In this document: positions 36,401 through 45,481 of the stretch, piece after piece
Numbering within the stretch: the stretch's first letter is position 1
Layout: every line of letters begins with the position of its first letter
NCBI RefSeq assembly: GCF_025753855.1
Contig: NZ_JAOWPT010000003.1
Span: 372,001-436,000 of the forward strand
DNA from: Mesorhizobium sp. ZC-5
GTDB taxonomy: Bacteria > Pseudomonadota > Alphaproteobacteria > Rhizobiales > Rhizobiaceae
DNA length: 64,000 nucleotides
Reading direction: 5' to 3'
Program-made: the position numbers and the translations under genes
The notes under the pieces: generated by a model
Database searches by the model: none
Told to the model about the DNA's origin: nothing
Seen by the model: the letters and a program-made list of their open reading frames with translations, nothing else

Positions 36401-37222
36401 ATGGCTGAGGTTCTGGCTCTGAAGCGCGTCGAGACACCCGGTCCGTTGCATGTGGAACAGCATGGCGCGGTGCTTCGTCTCGCCTTGGCAAATCCTCCGG
36501 CGAACGCCTTGTCGATCGCCGTCATGGAGGGGATGCAGGCCGAATTGAACCGAGCCCGCGACGACAAGTCGGTGCGCGTGATCGTGCTCGCGGCGACCGG
36601 CAAGCTGTTCAGCGGCGGACATGATCTCAAGCAGATGAACGCGCACCGTACTGATTCCGACGGCGGCAAGGCGTTCTTCGAGCAGACCTTCGCCATCTGC
36701 GCCGGGCTCATGCAGTCGATCGTCCGGCATCCCAAACCTGTCATCGCCGAGGTCGACGGAATAGCAACGGCCGCTGGCTGCCAGCTTGTCGCGAGCTGCG
36801 ACCTGGCGATCGCCTCGGACCAGGCGACGTTCGGTGTCAATGGCATCGATGTCGGCCTTTTCTGCACCACGCCGGGCGTGGCGCTGGCACGCGGCCTGAA
36901 GCCGAAGCATGCGATGGAGATGCTGCTGACCGGCGAGATGGTCGACGCCACGACGGCGCGCGAGTTCGGCCTGGTCAATCGCGTGGTGCCGCGCGAATAC
37001 CTGAATCAGGTTGTGATGAAGTACGCGCAAATCATTGCTTCCAAATCACCTTCCACCCTCAAGATCGGCAAGGAGGCGTTTTACAGGCAGGCCGAGATGG
37101 GGCTGGCCGAGGCCTACGAATACGCCTCCCGCGTGATGGTGGAGAACATGCTGGCGCGCGACGCCGAGGAGGGCATCGGCGCCTTCATCGCCAAGCGTAA
37201 GCCGGAATGGTCGGGGGAGTAG
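36401..37222 (+). CDS. Enoyl-CoA hydratase/isomerase family protein
   Basis: A 273-residue crotonase-fold enzyme. The oxyanion-hole segments are KLFSGGHDLKQM near residue 70 and DGIATAAGCQLVASCDLAIA near residue 120, followed by GLFCTTPGVALAR. The sequence is closest to the ECHDC3-like subgroup, and one catalytic glutamate of true hydratases does not appear to be present at the usual place. The ATG at 36401 has GGAGG 5 bases upstream. It acts on an enoyl-CoA or related thioester in the cytoplasm; the exact substrate is unknown. It is followed by a VOC gene, probably co-transcribed. Confidence 0.9.
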   Translation: MAEVLALKRVETPGPLHVEQHGAVLRLALANPPANALSIAVMEGMQAELNRARDDKSVRVIVLAATGKLFSGGHDLKQMNAHRTDSDGGKAFFEQTFAICAGLMQSIVRHPKPVIAEVDGIATAAGCQLVASCDLAIASDQATFGVNGIDVGLFCTTPGVALARGLKPKHAMEMLLTGEMVDATTAREFGLVNRVVPREYLNQVVMKYAQIIASKSPSTLKIGKEAFYRQAEMGLAEAYEYASRVMVENMLARDAEEGIGAFIAKRKPEWSGE

Positions 37223-37224
37223 CG

Positions 37225-37647
37225 TTGGAACCCCGGATCTCCATCATCACCATCGCCGTCGAAGATCTCGATCGGATGACCGGTTTCTACCGGGCCATGG
37301 GCCTGAAACGGCACCAAGGCATCACCGACAGCGTGGCGTTTTTCCAGATGGGCGGCGCGATCCTGGGTCTTTTCAACCGGCCCAGCGCCGAGGAAGATTC
37401 CGGTCTCCGTTTTGGCGAAGGAGTTTCGCGGGTCTATCTCGCCTACAATACGCGTAGCGAGGCTGAGGTCGGCGAGGTGCTGGCTACTGCCGAAAAGGCC
37501 GGCGGGAAAATCGTCAAGCCGGCGCAGCGCGCCTTCTGGGGCGGCTGGTACGGCTATTTCTCCGACCCCGAGGCCAATTTATGGGAAGTCGCTCACAATC
37601 CGGACTTCCCGATCGCGGAAGACGGCACGATTGCGCTGCCGGGCTAA
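37225..37647 (+). CDS. VOC family protein (glyoxalase/dioxygenase fold)
   Basis: A 140-residue vicinal oxygen chelate protein. I chose the TTG at 37225, giving (M)EPRISIITIAVEDLDRMTGF, because it has a GGGGGAG site 5 bases upstream and matches the way family members start; the ATG at 37207 lies inside the previous gene. RAFWGGWYGYFSDPEANLWE is the C-terminal family motif. The fold binds a metal and handles small molecules such as methylglyoxal or aromatic diols; the real substrate is not known. Two bases separate it from the enoyl-CoA hydratase stop. Confidence 0.87.
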   Translation: MEPRISIITIAVEDLDRMTGFYRAMGLKRHQGITDSVAFFQMGGAILGLFNRPSAEEDSGLRFGEGVSRVYLAYNTRSEAEVGEVLATAEKAGGKIVKPAQRAFWGGWYGYFSDPEANLWEVAHNPDFPIAEDGTIALPG

Positions 37648-37656
37648 AATTTTCCA

Positions 37657-38436
37657 ATGGCGCGGCGCAAGCAACTGACGCGGCTGAAGGCGCCATATCT
37701 CAGGCGCATCCTGCTTGAACCCGAAAAGGTGGCTAATCGGGATAATTATCCCTGGAACATGCCGCTTTTCCAGAAAGACGATTTCGAACTCGAATTCACC
37801 ACCCCGATAACCATCATCGTAGGCGAGAACGGCACCGGCAAATCCACGCTTCTGGAGGCGATCGGTGCGCTCGCCGGCTATGACGAGGCCGGTGGCGGCA
37901 AGGGCTACATGCCGGTCGATCACTCGCGCGCCATCGACAAGAGCGGCGCGGCGCTGGCCAGAGCGCTGCGGGCGCACTGGTTGCCAAAAGTCACTGCCGG
38001 CTGGTTCTTTCGAGCCGAGTCCTTCTATTCGGTGGCGCGCTATCTCGACGAAGCGGCGCAGGAACCCTTGGGCGGGCCTCCGCCCGACTTCCTGTCCTGG
38101 TCGCACGGCGAAGGTTTCATGCGCTTTTTTGAGGAGCGCTGTGGCCGCCAAGGCTTATACATACTCGACGAGCCCGAAAGTGCGCTGTCGCCGTCGCGGC
38201 AGATCGAATTGCTGAAGCTTCTGAGGCGGATGGACCGGTCCGGCATCGCGCAGGTGATCATGGCGACGCATTCGCCATTGCTGATGGCTTGCCCGGATGC
38301 GCGGCTCCTGCGCATCAGCCGCTTCGGCCTCGACCCCACCGATTTTCGCGATACCGATCATTTCCGCATGATCCGCGATTTCTGCGACGATCCGGATGGT
38401 TTTCTTGCCGAAGCGCTGTATGAGGGCGAGGCATGA
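37657..38436 (+). CDS. COG3910-type predicted ATPase
   Basis: A 259-residue single-domain ABC/AAA-type ATPase. Walker A is IIVGENGTGKSTLLEAIGAL near residue 55, Walker B is GLYILDEPESALSPSRQIEL, and the switch region is QVIMATHSPLLMACP. The LSWSHGEGFM segment serves as the signature. It has no membrane or nuclease domain and no partner gene, so it is a lone ATPase like COG3910 proteins of unknown role. It overlaps the next gene by 4 bases (ATGA), suggesting coupled expression with the CoA-binding protein. Confidence 0.87.
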   Translation: MARRKQLTRLKAPYLRRILLEPEKVANRDNYPWNMPLFQKDDFELEFTTPITIIVGENGTGKSTLLEAIGALAGYDEAGGGKGYMPVDHSRAIDKSGAALARALRAHWLPKVTAGWFFRAESFYSVARYLDEAAQEPLGGPPPDFLSWSHGEGFMRFFEERCGRQGLYILDEPESALSPSRQIELLKLLRRMDRSGIAQVIMATHSPLLMACPDARLLRISRFGLDPTDFRDTDHFRMIRDFCDDPDGFLAEALYEGEA

Positions 38437-38954
38437 ACCACGATTCCTACGACAACGCCTACATCTCCGGCATCCTCAACTCGGTGAAGACGATCGCCAT
38501 CGTCGGCGCGTCGGCCAATGATGTGCGGCCGAGTTTCTTCGTCACCAAATACCTGATCGACAAGGGTTTTACCGTTTTTCCGATCAATCCCGGACAGGCC
38601 GGCAAGGATCTGTTGGGGCGCCCCGTCTACGCCAGGCTGGCGGACGTGCCGGAGCCGATCGACATGGTCGACATCTTCCGGGCGTCGAGCGCGGTGCTGC
38701 CGATTGTCGACGAGGCGCTGGCGCTTCGCCCGCTGCCCAAGGTGATCTGGATGCAATTGACCGTGCGCCATGATGAAGCGGCGGCCAAGGCCGAAGCCGC
38801 CGGGGTCAAGGTGGTGATGAACCGCTGCCCGAAGATCGAATATGGCCGGCTGTCCGGCGAAATCGGCTGGAATGGCGTCAATTCCGGCGTGATTTCGTCG
38901 AAAAAGCCGACCATGCGGCAAGGTTTCCAGAGTTTCGGCATCCGCCAAAAGTAA
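38433..38954 (+). CDS. CoA-binding domain protein (YccU-like)
   Basis: A 173-residue Rossmann-type CoA-binding protein (COG1832 type). Its core reads VKTIAIVGASANDVRPSFFV near residue 18, YLIDKGFTVFPINPGQAGKD, and VWMQLTVRHDEAA-type segments later (here KVIWMQLTVRHDEAAAKAEA). It matches the single-domain homologues of succinyl-CoA synthetase alpha subunits. The role is unknown. It is coupled to the upstream ATPase by an ATGA overlap. Confidence 0.9.
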   Translation: MNHDSYDNAYISGILNSVKTIAIVGASANDVRPSFFVTKYLIDKGFTVFPINPGQAGKDLLGRPVYARLADVPEPIDMVDIFRASSAVLPIVDEALALRPLPKVIWMQLTVRHDEAAAKAEAAGVKVVMNRCPKIEYGRLSGEIGWNGVNSGVISSKKPTMRQGFQSFGIRQK

Positions 38955-38970
38955 TTTTGTTCCCTGAGAG

Positions 38971-38984
38971 GCCTCGATCGAGGC
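38971..38984. repeat. 14-base perfect palindrome before metY
   Basis: GCCTCGATCGAGGC is fully self-complementary and lies 109 bases before the metY start. It could be a regulator site or a small hairpin. I did not see a known SAM riboswitch in this 138-base gap. Confidence 0.35.
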
Positions 38985-39092
38985 GGCGGCACGGCCAAGA
39001 AAGCCGTCGGCGGAGTATTTTCTTCTTTGCAATCGGCGCCAAGCTTCGCCAAGAATGCGCGACCGTTCTGTCAGGGTTATCGGGAGAAAAGA

Positions 39093-40376
39093 ATGTCTCA
39101 GCGCACACCGGGCTTCAACACGCTTGCCGTTCATGCAGGAGCCAAGCCCGATCCGGCAACCGGCGCGCGGGCGACGCCGATCTACCAGACCACGGCCTAC
39201 GTTTTCGACGATGTCGACCACGCTGCCTCGCTGTTCGGGCTGAAGGCTTTCGGCAATATCTACACGCGCATCATGAACCCGACCCAGGCGGTGCTGGAGG
39301 AACGGCTGGCCGCGCTCGAGGGCGGCACCGCTGCGTTGGCGACCTCGTCCGGTCACGGCGCGCAGTTGCTGATCTTCCACACCATCCTGCGGCCTGGTGA
39401 AAATTTCATAGCCGCCAGAAAGCTTTACGGCGGTTCGATCAACCAGTTCGGCCACGCTTTCAAGAATTTCGGTTGGGAAGTGCGCTGGGCTGATGTCGCC
39501 GATCCGTCGAGCTTCGAAAAGCAGATCGACGACAAGACGCGCGGTATCTTCATCGAAAGCCTGGCCAACCCCGGCGGCGAATTCGTCGATATCGAGGCGA
39601 TCGGCAATGTCGCCCGCAAGCACGGCCTGCCGCTGATCGTCGACAACACGCTGGCCAGCCCCTACCTGCTGCGGCCGTTCGAGCACGGCGCCGACATCGT
39701 CGTGCATTCGCTGACCAAGTTCATCGGCGGCCACGGCAACTCGATGGGCGGCGCCATCGTCGACGGCGGCACCTTCGACTGGTCGAAATCCGGCAACTAT
39801 CCGATGCTGTCCGAGCCGCGTCCCGAGTATGGCGGCGTGGTGCTGCACGAGACCTTCGGCAATTTCGCCTTCGCCATCGCCTGCCGTGTGCTCGGCCTGC
39901 GCGATTTCGGCCCGGCCATCTCGCCGTTCAACGCCTTCCTGATCCTGACCGGGCTGGAGACGCTTCCGCTTCGCATGCAGCGCCATTCGGACAACGCGCT
40001 GAAAGTCGCCGAATGGCTCTCCGGCAATGACAAGATTGCCTGGGTTTCATACCCGGGCCTGCCCACCGACAAGAACCACGCCCTGCAGAAGAAGTATTCG
40101 CCGCTCGGCGCCGGTTCGGTGTTCACCTTCGGCCTCAAGGGCGGTTACGACGCCGGCGTCAAACTGGTCGAAGGGGTCGAGCTTTTTTCGCACCTGGCCA
40201 ATCTGGGCGATACCAAATCGCTGATCATCCATCCTGCGTCGACCACGCACCGCCAGCTTTCCGACGAACAGAAGATCGCGGCGGGAGCCGGCCCCGACGT
40301 GGTGCGTATTTCGGTGGGCATCGAGAACTTCGAGGACATCATCGCCGACCTCGAACAGGCTCTCTCCGGAGCCTGA
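39093..40376 (+). CDS. metY: O-acetylhomoserine sulfhydrylase/aminocarboxypropyltransferase
   Basis: A 427-residue PLP enzyme that makes homocysteine from O-acetylhomoserine and sulfide, or cystathionine-type products. The N-terminus [20 protein letters not shown] is typical of MetY; the PLP lysine is in [18 protein letters not shown] near residue 210; AIKIRxx-type C-terminal motifs appear as [18 protein letters not shown]. The length fits MetY rather than the shorter MetB/MetZ. The ATG at 39093 was chosen for the conserved start; a GGGAG site lies upstream. The product name is confident, the preferred acyl donor is by family. Confidence 0.93.
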   Translation: MSQRTPGFNTLAVHAGAKPDPATGARATPIYQTTAYVFDDVDHAASLFGLKAFGNIYTRIMNPTQAVLEERLAALEGGTAALATSSGHGAQLLIFHTILRPGENFIAARKLYGGSINQFGHAFKNFGWEVRWADVADPSSFEKQIDDKTRGIFIESLANPGGEFVDIEAIGNVARKHGLPLIVDNTLASPYLLRPFEHGADIVVHSLTKFIGGHGNSMGGAIVDGGTFDWSKSGNYPMLSEPRPEYGGVVLHETFGNFAFAIACRVLGLRDFGPAISPFNAFLILTGLETLPLRMQRHSDNALKVAEWLSGNDKIAWVSYPGLPTDKNHALQKKYSPLGAGSVFTFGLKGGYDAGVKLVEGVELFSHLANLGDTKSLIIHPASTTHRQLSDEQKIAAGAGPDVVRISVGIENFEDIIADLEQALSGA

Positions 40377-40379
40377 GCT

Positions 40380-40724
40380 ATGCCGGCGCATTTCGTCAGC
40401 ATCGAGACCCGTGTCGAGCCGGAGGAGGGCGCTCCGGCGCCTGACCGGGTGATTTCCGGTGCGCCGAAGTTCCGCACCTGGAATGCCGAGGAAGCCGAGG
40501 GCGGCCTATACGCCGGCATCTGGGAGGCCACGCCCGGCAAATGGCGCATCGAATATGACGAGTGGGAGTTTTGTCACATCCTCGCCGGCGTCTCGGTGAT
40601 AACCGAGGAGGGTGGCGAGGCGCACACGGTGAAGGCCGGCGACAGTTTCGTGTTGAGGCCCGGCTTCAAGGGAAGCTGGGAAGTGCTCGAAACCACGCGC
40701 AAGGAATATGTGATCAGGCTGTAG
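40380..40724 (+). CDS. Cupin domain protein (DUF861/EutQ-like)
   Basis: A 114-residue single-cupin protein. The core reads WEATPGKWRIEYDEWEFCHI then LAGVSVITEEGGE and GDSFVLRPGFKGSWEV, typical of the Cupin_3 family with its tryptophan-rich end. The ATG is 3 bases after metY, so it is co-transcribed with it. The reaction is unknown; a small-molecule binding or isomerase role is usual for the fold. Confidence 0.87.
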   Translation: MPAHFVSIETRVEPEEGAPAPDRVISGAPKFRTWNAEEAEGGLYAGIWEATPGKWRIEYDEWEFCHILAGVSVITEEGGEAHTVKAGDSFVLRPGFKGSWEVLETTRKEYVIRL

Positions 40725-40737
40725 GCCGGAGGGAAGT

Positions 40738-41673
40738 TTGAAGATTCAGTGGCCGGACATTCCCTACGAACCTTGGCGCGAAACCTGTTCGGCGCTGCAT
40801 CTCTACACGCAGATTGTCGGGAAATACCGGCTTGCCCGCACGCCGTGGGTCAACCATTCCTGGCATGCCACCTTCTACCTCGATGCTCGGGGCTTCACGA
40901 CATCGATTGTTCCCGATGGGCCGGGCGGCATCGAGATCGCTTTCGATCTTATCGAGCATGTGGTCGTTGGGACCGCGACCGACGGCCGGACCGCGCAATT
41001 TGCCCTCGGTCCAATGTCGGTCGCGACCTTTCACGCTCGGTTCGCCGACATGATAGAAAAATTGGGCGGTGTGGCCGAATTTGATGGCTCTCCAAACGAG
41101 ATACCAAATCCGGTACGGTTCGAGGATGATCGTGCGGAACGCCCCTACGATTCAGACGCCGTGACGCGTTTCTTCCAGGCGAGCGTCGCTGTCGATCGGG
41201 TGCTGAAGCGGTTTCGCACTGCCTTTCTCGGAAAAGTCAGCCCGGTGCATCTGTTCTGGGGAAGTTTTGATATCGCGGTAACCCGCTTTTCGGGGCGGCC
41301 GGCCCCTGTGCATCCCGGCGGCATTCCTGCCCTGCCGGACAACGTGACGCGGGAAGCCTACAGCCACGAGGTCTCTTCCGCCGGCTTCTGGCCGGGCGGC
41401 GGGCCGATCGACTTCCCGGCATTCTATTCTTATGCCTATCCGGCGCCGGATGGATTTGCCGATGCGCATGTCGAACCGGAAGCCGCCTATTTCGACAAGA
41501 CCCTTGGGGAGTTTCTGCTTCCCTATGATGCCGTGCGGGACGCGAGCGATCCCGAAGCGACGCTAATGGCTTTCCTGGAATCGACCTACCGGGCCGCGGC
41601 CGATCTTGGCGGCTGGGACCGGCAGTCGCTCGAATGCGCTCCGGGCGAGCCGCGCCGACCGCGTCCATTGTAA
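40738..41673 (+). CDS. DUF5996 family protein
   Basis: A 311-residue protein starting with a TTG at 40738, which has a GGAGGGAAG site just before it. The opening WPDIPYEPWRETCSALHLYT and the later VSPVHLFWGSFDIAVTRFSG match a conserved soluble family of unknown function that I know as DUF5996. GGGPIDFPAFYSYAYPAPDG near residue 225 is also conserved. It follows the cupin gene by 13 bases and is probably the last gene of the metY transcript. Confidence 0.85.
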   Translation: MKIQWPDIPYEPWRETCSALHLYTQIVGKYRLARTPWVNHSWHATFYLDARGFTTSIVPDGPGGIEIAFDLIEHVVVGTATDGRTAQFALGPMSVATFHARFADMIEKLGGVAEFDGSPNEIPNPVRFEDDRAERPYDSDAVTRFFQASVAVDRVLKRFRTAFLGKVSPVHLFWGSFDIAVTRFSGRPAPVHPGGIPALPDNVTREAYSHEVSSAGFWPGGGPIDFPAFYSYAYPAPDGFADAHVEPEAAYFDKTLGEFLLPYDAVRDASDPEATLMAFLESTYRAAADLGGWDRQSLECAPGEPRRPRPL

Positions 41674-41681
41674 CGCTGGCG

Positions 41682-42935
41682 TCAGAACCTCACCTTTAGT
41701 TCTTCCAGCCCATGGAAATGCCAAGTGTCGCGGACGCGCGGTTCTTCGGCGAGTACCAGGTCGGGCAGACGGTCGAACAACACCTTCAGCGCCACCTGAA
41801 GTTCGAGCCTGGCCAGCGGCGCACCGATGCAGAAATGGATGCCGGCACCGAAGGAGACGTTCTTCTGGTCGGGTCGCTCCGGCATGAATTTGCCCGGTTC
41901 GGTAAAGGCCGCCGGGTCGTGGTTGGCCATGCCGAGCAGGAGCCCGACCTGCTCGCCGGGCTTCACAATGACGCCGTCGGCAAGCTCTATCTCCTCGTAG
42001 GCATAGCGCATGAACATGTGCAGCGGCGCGTCGAAGCGCAGGCATTCCTCAACGGTTGCCGGGATGGCGTCGGGCGTCGCAAAGAAACGGCGCGGATCGC
42101 CGCCCTGGGCAAGCAGGGAGCGCACCGCGTTGCCGGTCTGGTGAACCGTCGCCTCATGGCCGGCGTTGAGTAGCAGAATGGTCGAGGAGACGAGTTCGTC
42201 TTCGTTGAGTTTCTGGCCGTCTTCCTGGGCGGAGAGCAGCAGGGACAGAAGATCGTCGCCGGGATTTTTTCGGCGCTCGGCAGCGTAGGCGCGCAGGAAA
42301 TCGGAAAACTCCCGCGCGGCCCGGTTGGCGGTCTCCTCGGTCTCGCGGCTGCGGCCGAGCGTATACATCGCGACCATCCGATGCGACCAGTCGAGCAGTT
42401 GCGGTCCCATGTCCACCGGTACGCCGAGCATCTCGGCGATGATTGTGATCGGCAGCGGCGCGGCAAAGGCCGGCAGCAGATCAATCGGCCGGCCCGGCTC
42501 GAAGCGGTCGATCAGTTCGTTGGCGAGCGCCTCGACGCGTGGCCTCAGCTTTTCCACCTGGCGTGAGACGAAAGCGCGGTTGACCAGAGTGCGCAGCCGC
42601 GTGTGGACCGGCGGTTCGAGTTCCAGCATCGAATTCGCCTCGACCGCGTCGAAGGCGGCGAGATGCGACCGGTCCTGTCCGACACCGAGGCTGTCGGGAA
42701 TGCCGGCCGGGTTCTGCCGACCGAAGCGCCGGTCGCGCAACAGGCGGCTGACGTCGTCGTAGTTGCCGAAACACCAGCGGCCGAACTCTTTCCAGAAAAA
42801 GACGCCACCCTGCGCATGCAGGCAGGCATAGGCTTCGTAAGGGTTCTGGTAAAACTCCGGCTCGTGCGGGTCGAGACGCAGCCGGCGGGAGCTGGCTTCG
42901 AATGTCAGATAGGGTGGCAGTATGGTTTCGGTCAT
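41682..42935 (-). CDS. Cytochrome P450
   Basis: A 417-residue soluble bacterial P450. The heme-thiolate motif is FGAGIHFCIGAPLARLE near residue 365, the I-helix segment is LLNAGHEATVHQTGNAV near residue 255, the ExxR motif is ECLRFDAP-type (EECLRFD), and the K-helix region precedes HMFMRYAYEEIEL. The oxygen-binding pair in the I helix reads GHEAT rather than AGxET with threonine retained. It hydroxylates an unknown substrate with electrons from a ferredoxin system not in the window. It converges on the DUF5996 gene. Confidence 0.92.
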   Translation of the reverse strand: MTETILPPYLTFEASSRRLRLDPHEPEFYQNPYEAYACLHAQGGVFFWKEFGRWCFGNYDDVSRLLRDRRFGRQNPAGIPDSLGVGQDRSHLAAFDAVEANSMLELEPPVHTRLRTLVNRAFVSRQVEKLRPRVEALANELIDRFEPGRPIDLLPAFAAPLPITIIAEMLGVPVDMGPQLLDWSHRMVAMYTLGRSRETEETANRAAREFSDFLRAYAAERRKNPGDDLLSLLLSAQEDGQKLNEDELVSSTILLLNAGHEATVHQTGNAVRSLLAQGGDPRRFFATPDAIPATVEECLRFDAPLHMFMRYAYEEIELADGVIVKPGEQVGLLLGMANHDPAAFTEPGKFMPERPDQKNVSFGAGIHFCIGAPLARLELQVALKVLFDRLPDLVLAEEPRVRDTWHFHGLEELKVRF

Positions 42936-43146
42936 GCTGGTTCATTAGCCCGTCTTGCCAAGGCGAGGCCAGTCCGCAACGCGCGCTCGCTCGCGTCGTC
43001 CTTTGTGCCAGTGGGAGAGTCCATGAACGTCATCTTCGTGGGCGACGGCATAAGTGCCGGGATCGCTTGCTTTTTCGCGTAGCAAGACGTGCCCGTGCAG
43101 GGTTGCGCGGGGATAAAAGATCAAGTTTTCTCCATCGCCACGGCGT

Positions 43147-43557
43147 CTAGGAACTGTCGCGGCGTCCGACTGCCGGTACCGGATAACGGAGCACGGCAAG
43201 CAGGCCAACCGCGACCGGATTGACGTACCGAGCTGCGATGGGTTGCTGCGACGATGTAAATTCAGCCGCGAGAGCCGTGAGGGCCGCGGCAAGGGTACGA
43301 AAGCTGGTCGCGAGGCGGATGGCCTCGGTGACGCTGTCGTGGGTGAACGGGAGCGATTCACTCGACACAGCCGCATGCCGCGTCAGCCTCGCAAGATAGT
43401 CCCACGCCAGAACCTCGCCGGGACGCAGGAGCCGCAGCACCAGGCTGCGCACGGCGAGCGACCGGCCGCCTGCGCGTTCCGCGAGATCGGCGAGCGCAAG
43501 CAGCACCGCCACGACGCGGCGGAGGGCTTCCCTGTCGGTGGTTCTGTTCCGGTCCAT
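43147..43557 (-). CDS. Hypothetical protein
   Basis: A 136-residue basic, alanine- and leucine-rich protein from the ATG at 43557 (MDRNRTTDREALRRVVAVLL). It looks mainly helical, with hydrophobic stretches such as VVAVLLALADLAERAG and FRTLAAALTALAAEFTS, but none long enough to be a clear membrane helix. I do not recognise a family. It is divergent from the FAD oxidoreductase gene. Codon use looks coding, but support is limited. Confidence 0.5.
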   Translation of the reverse strand: MDRNRTTDREALRRVVAVLLALADLAERAGGRSLAVRSLVLRLLRPGEVLAWDYLARLTRHAAVSSESLPFTHDSVTEAIRLATSFRTLAAALTALAAEFTSSQQPIAARYVNPVAVGLLAVLRYPVPAVGRRDSS

Positions 43558-43782
43558 GCCGCTCCCTGCGAGTTCGAACGCTAGTATGGGGCCGGTTCGG
43601 AGGGGGTGAATAAAAGTATTTCGCGACGGATCGCGCAACGGAGAGCTTTTCGCGAAGTTCCCCGGTGGGAGGGTGTGCGGGGCAATCGTCTGGCCCAAGA
43701 GGGTGTTCAGCTTGCCACGATGGGCAAAGATCGAGCATTACCTCTCAAACCGTGTCTCAACCGGACGCTTGAAAGGATGTGC

Positions 43783-44886
43783 ATGAACATTATCGTCGTC
43801 GGCGCCGGCATTGCCGGTCTCTCGACAGCCTGGTCGCTGGTCAAGCGTGGCCACAGCGTCAGCATCGTCGAGCAGGGACCGATCCCCAACCCGCTGGCAG
43901 CCTCTGGCGACCATCACCGCATCATCCGCCGCGCCTACGGCAAGGCGGCGGGGTATGGCCGTTTGATCACCGAGGCCTACGAAGCTTGGGACGAGATGTG
44001 GACCGATCTTGGCGAGAGCCATCTCGACCCGCGTGGTTTTCTCTGCGTTTCGCGCGAGGAAGGCGACGAGGCTGAGGAATATCGCGCGGGCATGGAGGAG
44101 GGCGGCTGGCCGATCGAGTTGCTGGAACCGGAGGCTGCCGTCGCCCGCTGGCCTTTCCTCGAGACCGGTAGCTTCCGCTATGCCTATTTTTCGCCGGACG
44201 GCGGCGCGCTGCATTGCCGCAAGATAGCGACGGGACTGGCTAAATGGCTGCGGGATAATGGCGCCAACGTCTACGAAGACAGCAAGGTCGTCGCGGTCGA
44301 CGCCGAGGCAGGCGTCGTCACGCTGGCAAACGGCGAGACGATGCAGGCCGACCGCGTCGTGGTGACCGCCGGCGCCTGGGTGCTAAAACTGTTCCCGGAA
44401 CTCGGTGGCGAGTTGAAGACCTACCGCACGGCGCTCGCCTACGTCGAGCCGCCGGCCGACCTGAAGGCGGTGTGGGAGGCAGCACCGGTCATCCTCGACG
44501 TAGGCGGCAAGACCGACGGCTACATGATCCCGCCAAGTGGCGGCGCCGGCATGAAATTCGGCTCCGGCCTGCACAAGGTGCCGACGAGCGACGCCGACTG
44601 GAACCGACAGCCGGTGGAAGGCGAGGGCGAGGCGATCCGCAACCTGTTCTCGCCGCCGATCGCGCGGATCGAGGAATACAAGGTCACCGAAGTGGTGACC
44701 TGCGCCTACACGTTCACCGCCGACGAGAAATTCCTGGCGCACGAAACCGGAAAGTGCCTGATCGTCTCGGCCTGCTCCGGCCATGGCTACAAATTCGGCG
44801 CGGCGGTCGGGCGGCGCGTGGCGCAGGCCATTGGCGACGGCGATGTTGGCGGCCTCAAACGCTGGCTGCGGGCGGAAACGCTGTGA
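43783..44886 (+). CDS. FAD-dependent oxidoreductase (DAO family)
   Basis: A 367-residue flavoprotein. The dinucleotide-binding motif MNIIVVGAGIAGLSTAWSLV starts the protein, then SIVEQGPIPNPLAASGDHHR, a DAO-type segment resembling sarcosine oxidase-like enzymes. The C-terminus has a FAD-contact region (CLIVSACSGHGYKFGAAVGR). It oxidises an amine or amino acid; the substrate is not known. The ATG at 43783 has AAAGG 6 bases upstream, and the open frame before it is not conserved. Confidence 0.9.
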   Translation: MNIIVVGAGIAGLSTAWSLVKRGHSVSIVEQGPIPNPLAASGDHHRIIRRAYGKAAGYGRLITEAYEAWDEMWTDLGESHLDPRGFLCVSREEGDEAEEYRAGMEEGGWPIELLEPEAAVARWPFLETGSFRYAYFSPDGGALHCRKIATGLAKWLRDNGANVYEDSKVVAVDAEAGVVTLANGETMQADRVVVTAGAWVLKLFPELGGELKTYRTALAYVEPPADLKAVWEAAPVILDVGGKTDGYMIPPSGGAGMKFGSGLHKVPTSDADWNRQPVEGEGEAIRNLFSPPIARIEEYKVTEVVTCAYTFTADEKFLAHETGKCLIVSACSGHGYKFGAAVGRRVAQAIGDGDVGGLKRWLRAETL

Positions 44887-44890
44887 GGTT

Positions 44891-45481
44891 TCAATTGGCG
44901 CAGTGATTGCGGATCCGGACCCGCTTCCAGCCGGACGAGCCTTCGCTGACCATGACCTGGCGCGCCACCGTCTCGTACGACGGCGGCGTCTCGATGACCC
45001 GCTGCTGCTCCGGCTGGATCAGAACCTGTTCCTGTTCGTAGCCGTATTCGGCGGGAATGACGACGCGCCTCTTGTACGCCGGCTGCACCACCACGGTCTT
45101 GGCGATCTGCTCGTAGCGCGCCTTGTGCTTGATCTTGCACAGAACCTTGCGCCCGTTGATCCAGCGCCGTTCCCAGGAGTAGCCCCCTTCGCTGACCTTC
45201 ACCGTTCGATATTCGGTGCGGGTAACGGCCGGGATGATTTCATAACTCTCGCGTGCCGGTGAGACCACGACGGCGCGCTTGCGGGTTCCGTAGATCGGTG
45301 GAACGTACCCGACGCGCCGGCTGCCCGGGTTGACCAGCACGTTTTCGTAGACGGTGTCGTAGACCGGTGCGGTGCGGTACGGCTCGAAACATTCGACCGG
45401 CCGGCCTCCGGCGACCGTTTCGGCGACAGTACCCAGAAGTACGACACCCGCCGTTACTGTAGAAACAAATCTGAATTTCAT
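44891..45481 (-). CDS. Exported protein of unknown function
   Basis: A 196-residue protein with a Sec signal (KFRFVSTVTAGVVLLGTVAE, residues 2-21). The mature part is rich in tyrosine, valine and arginine and has a loose repeat of the type YETV, VVVQPAYKRRVVIPAEYG, YEQEQVLIQPEQQRVIETPP, reminiscent of small exported beta-rich proteins in rhizobia. Cysteines occur near the start and the end. No family named. It converges on the FAD oxidoreductase gene and is divergent from clpP. Confidence 0.7.
   Translation of the reverse strand: MKFRFVSTVTAGVVLLGTVAETVAGGRPVECFEPYRTAPVYDTVYENVLVNPGSRRVGYVPPIYGTRKRAVVVSPARESYEIIPAVTRTEYRTVKVSEGGYSWERRWINGRKVLCKIKHKARYEQIAKTVVVQPAYKRRVVIPAEYGYEQEQVLIQPEQQRVIETPPSYETVARQVMVSEGSSGWKRVRIRNHCAN

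Noticed and set aside
38955-39092. A SAM-responsive riboswitch before metY
   Set aside because: I looked for SAM-II and SAM-V-like pseudoknot patterns and found none; only a 14-base palindrome is visible.
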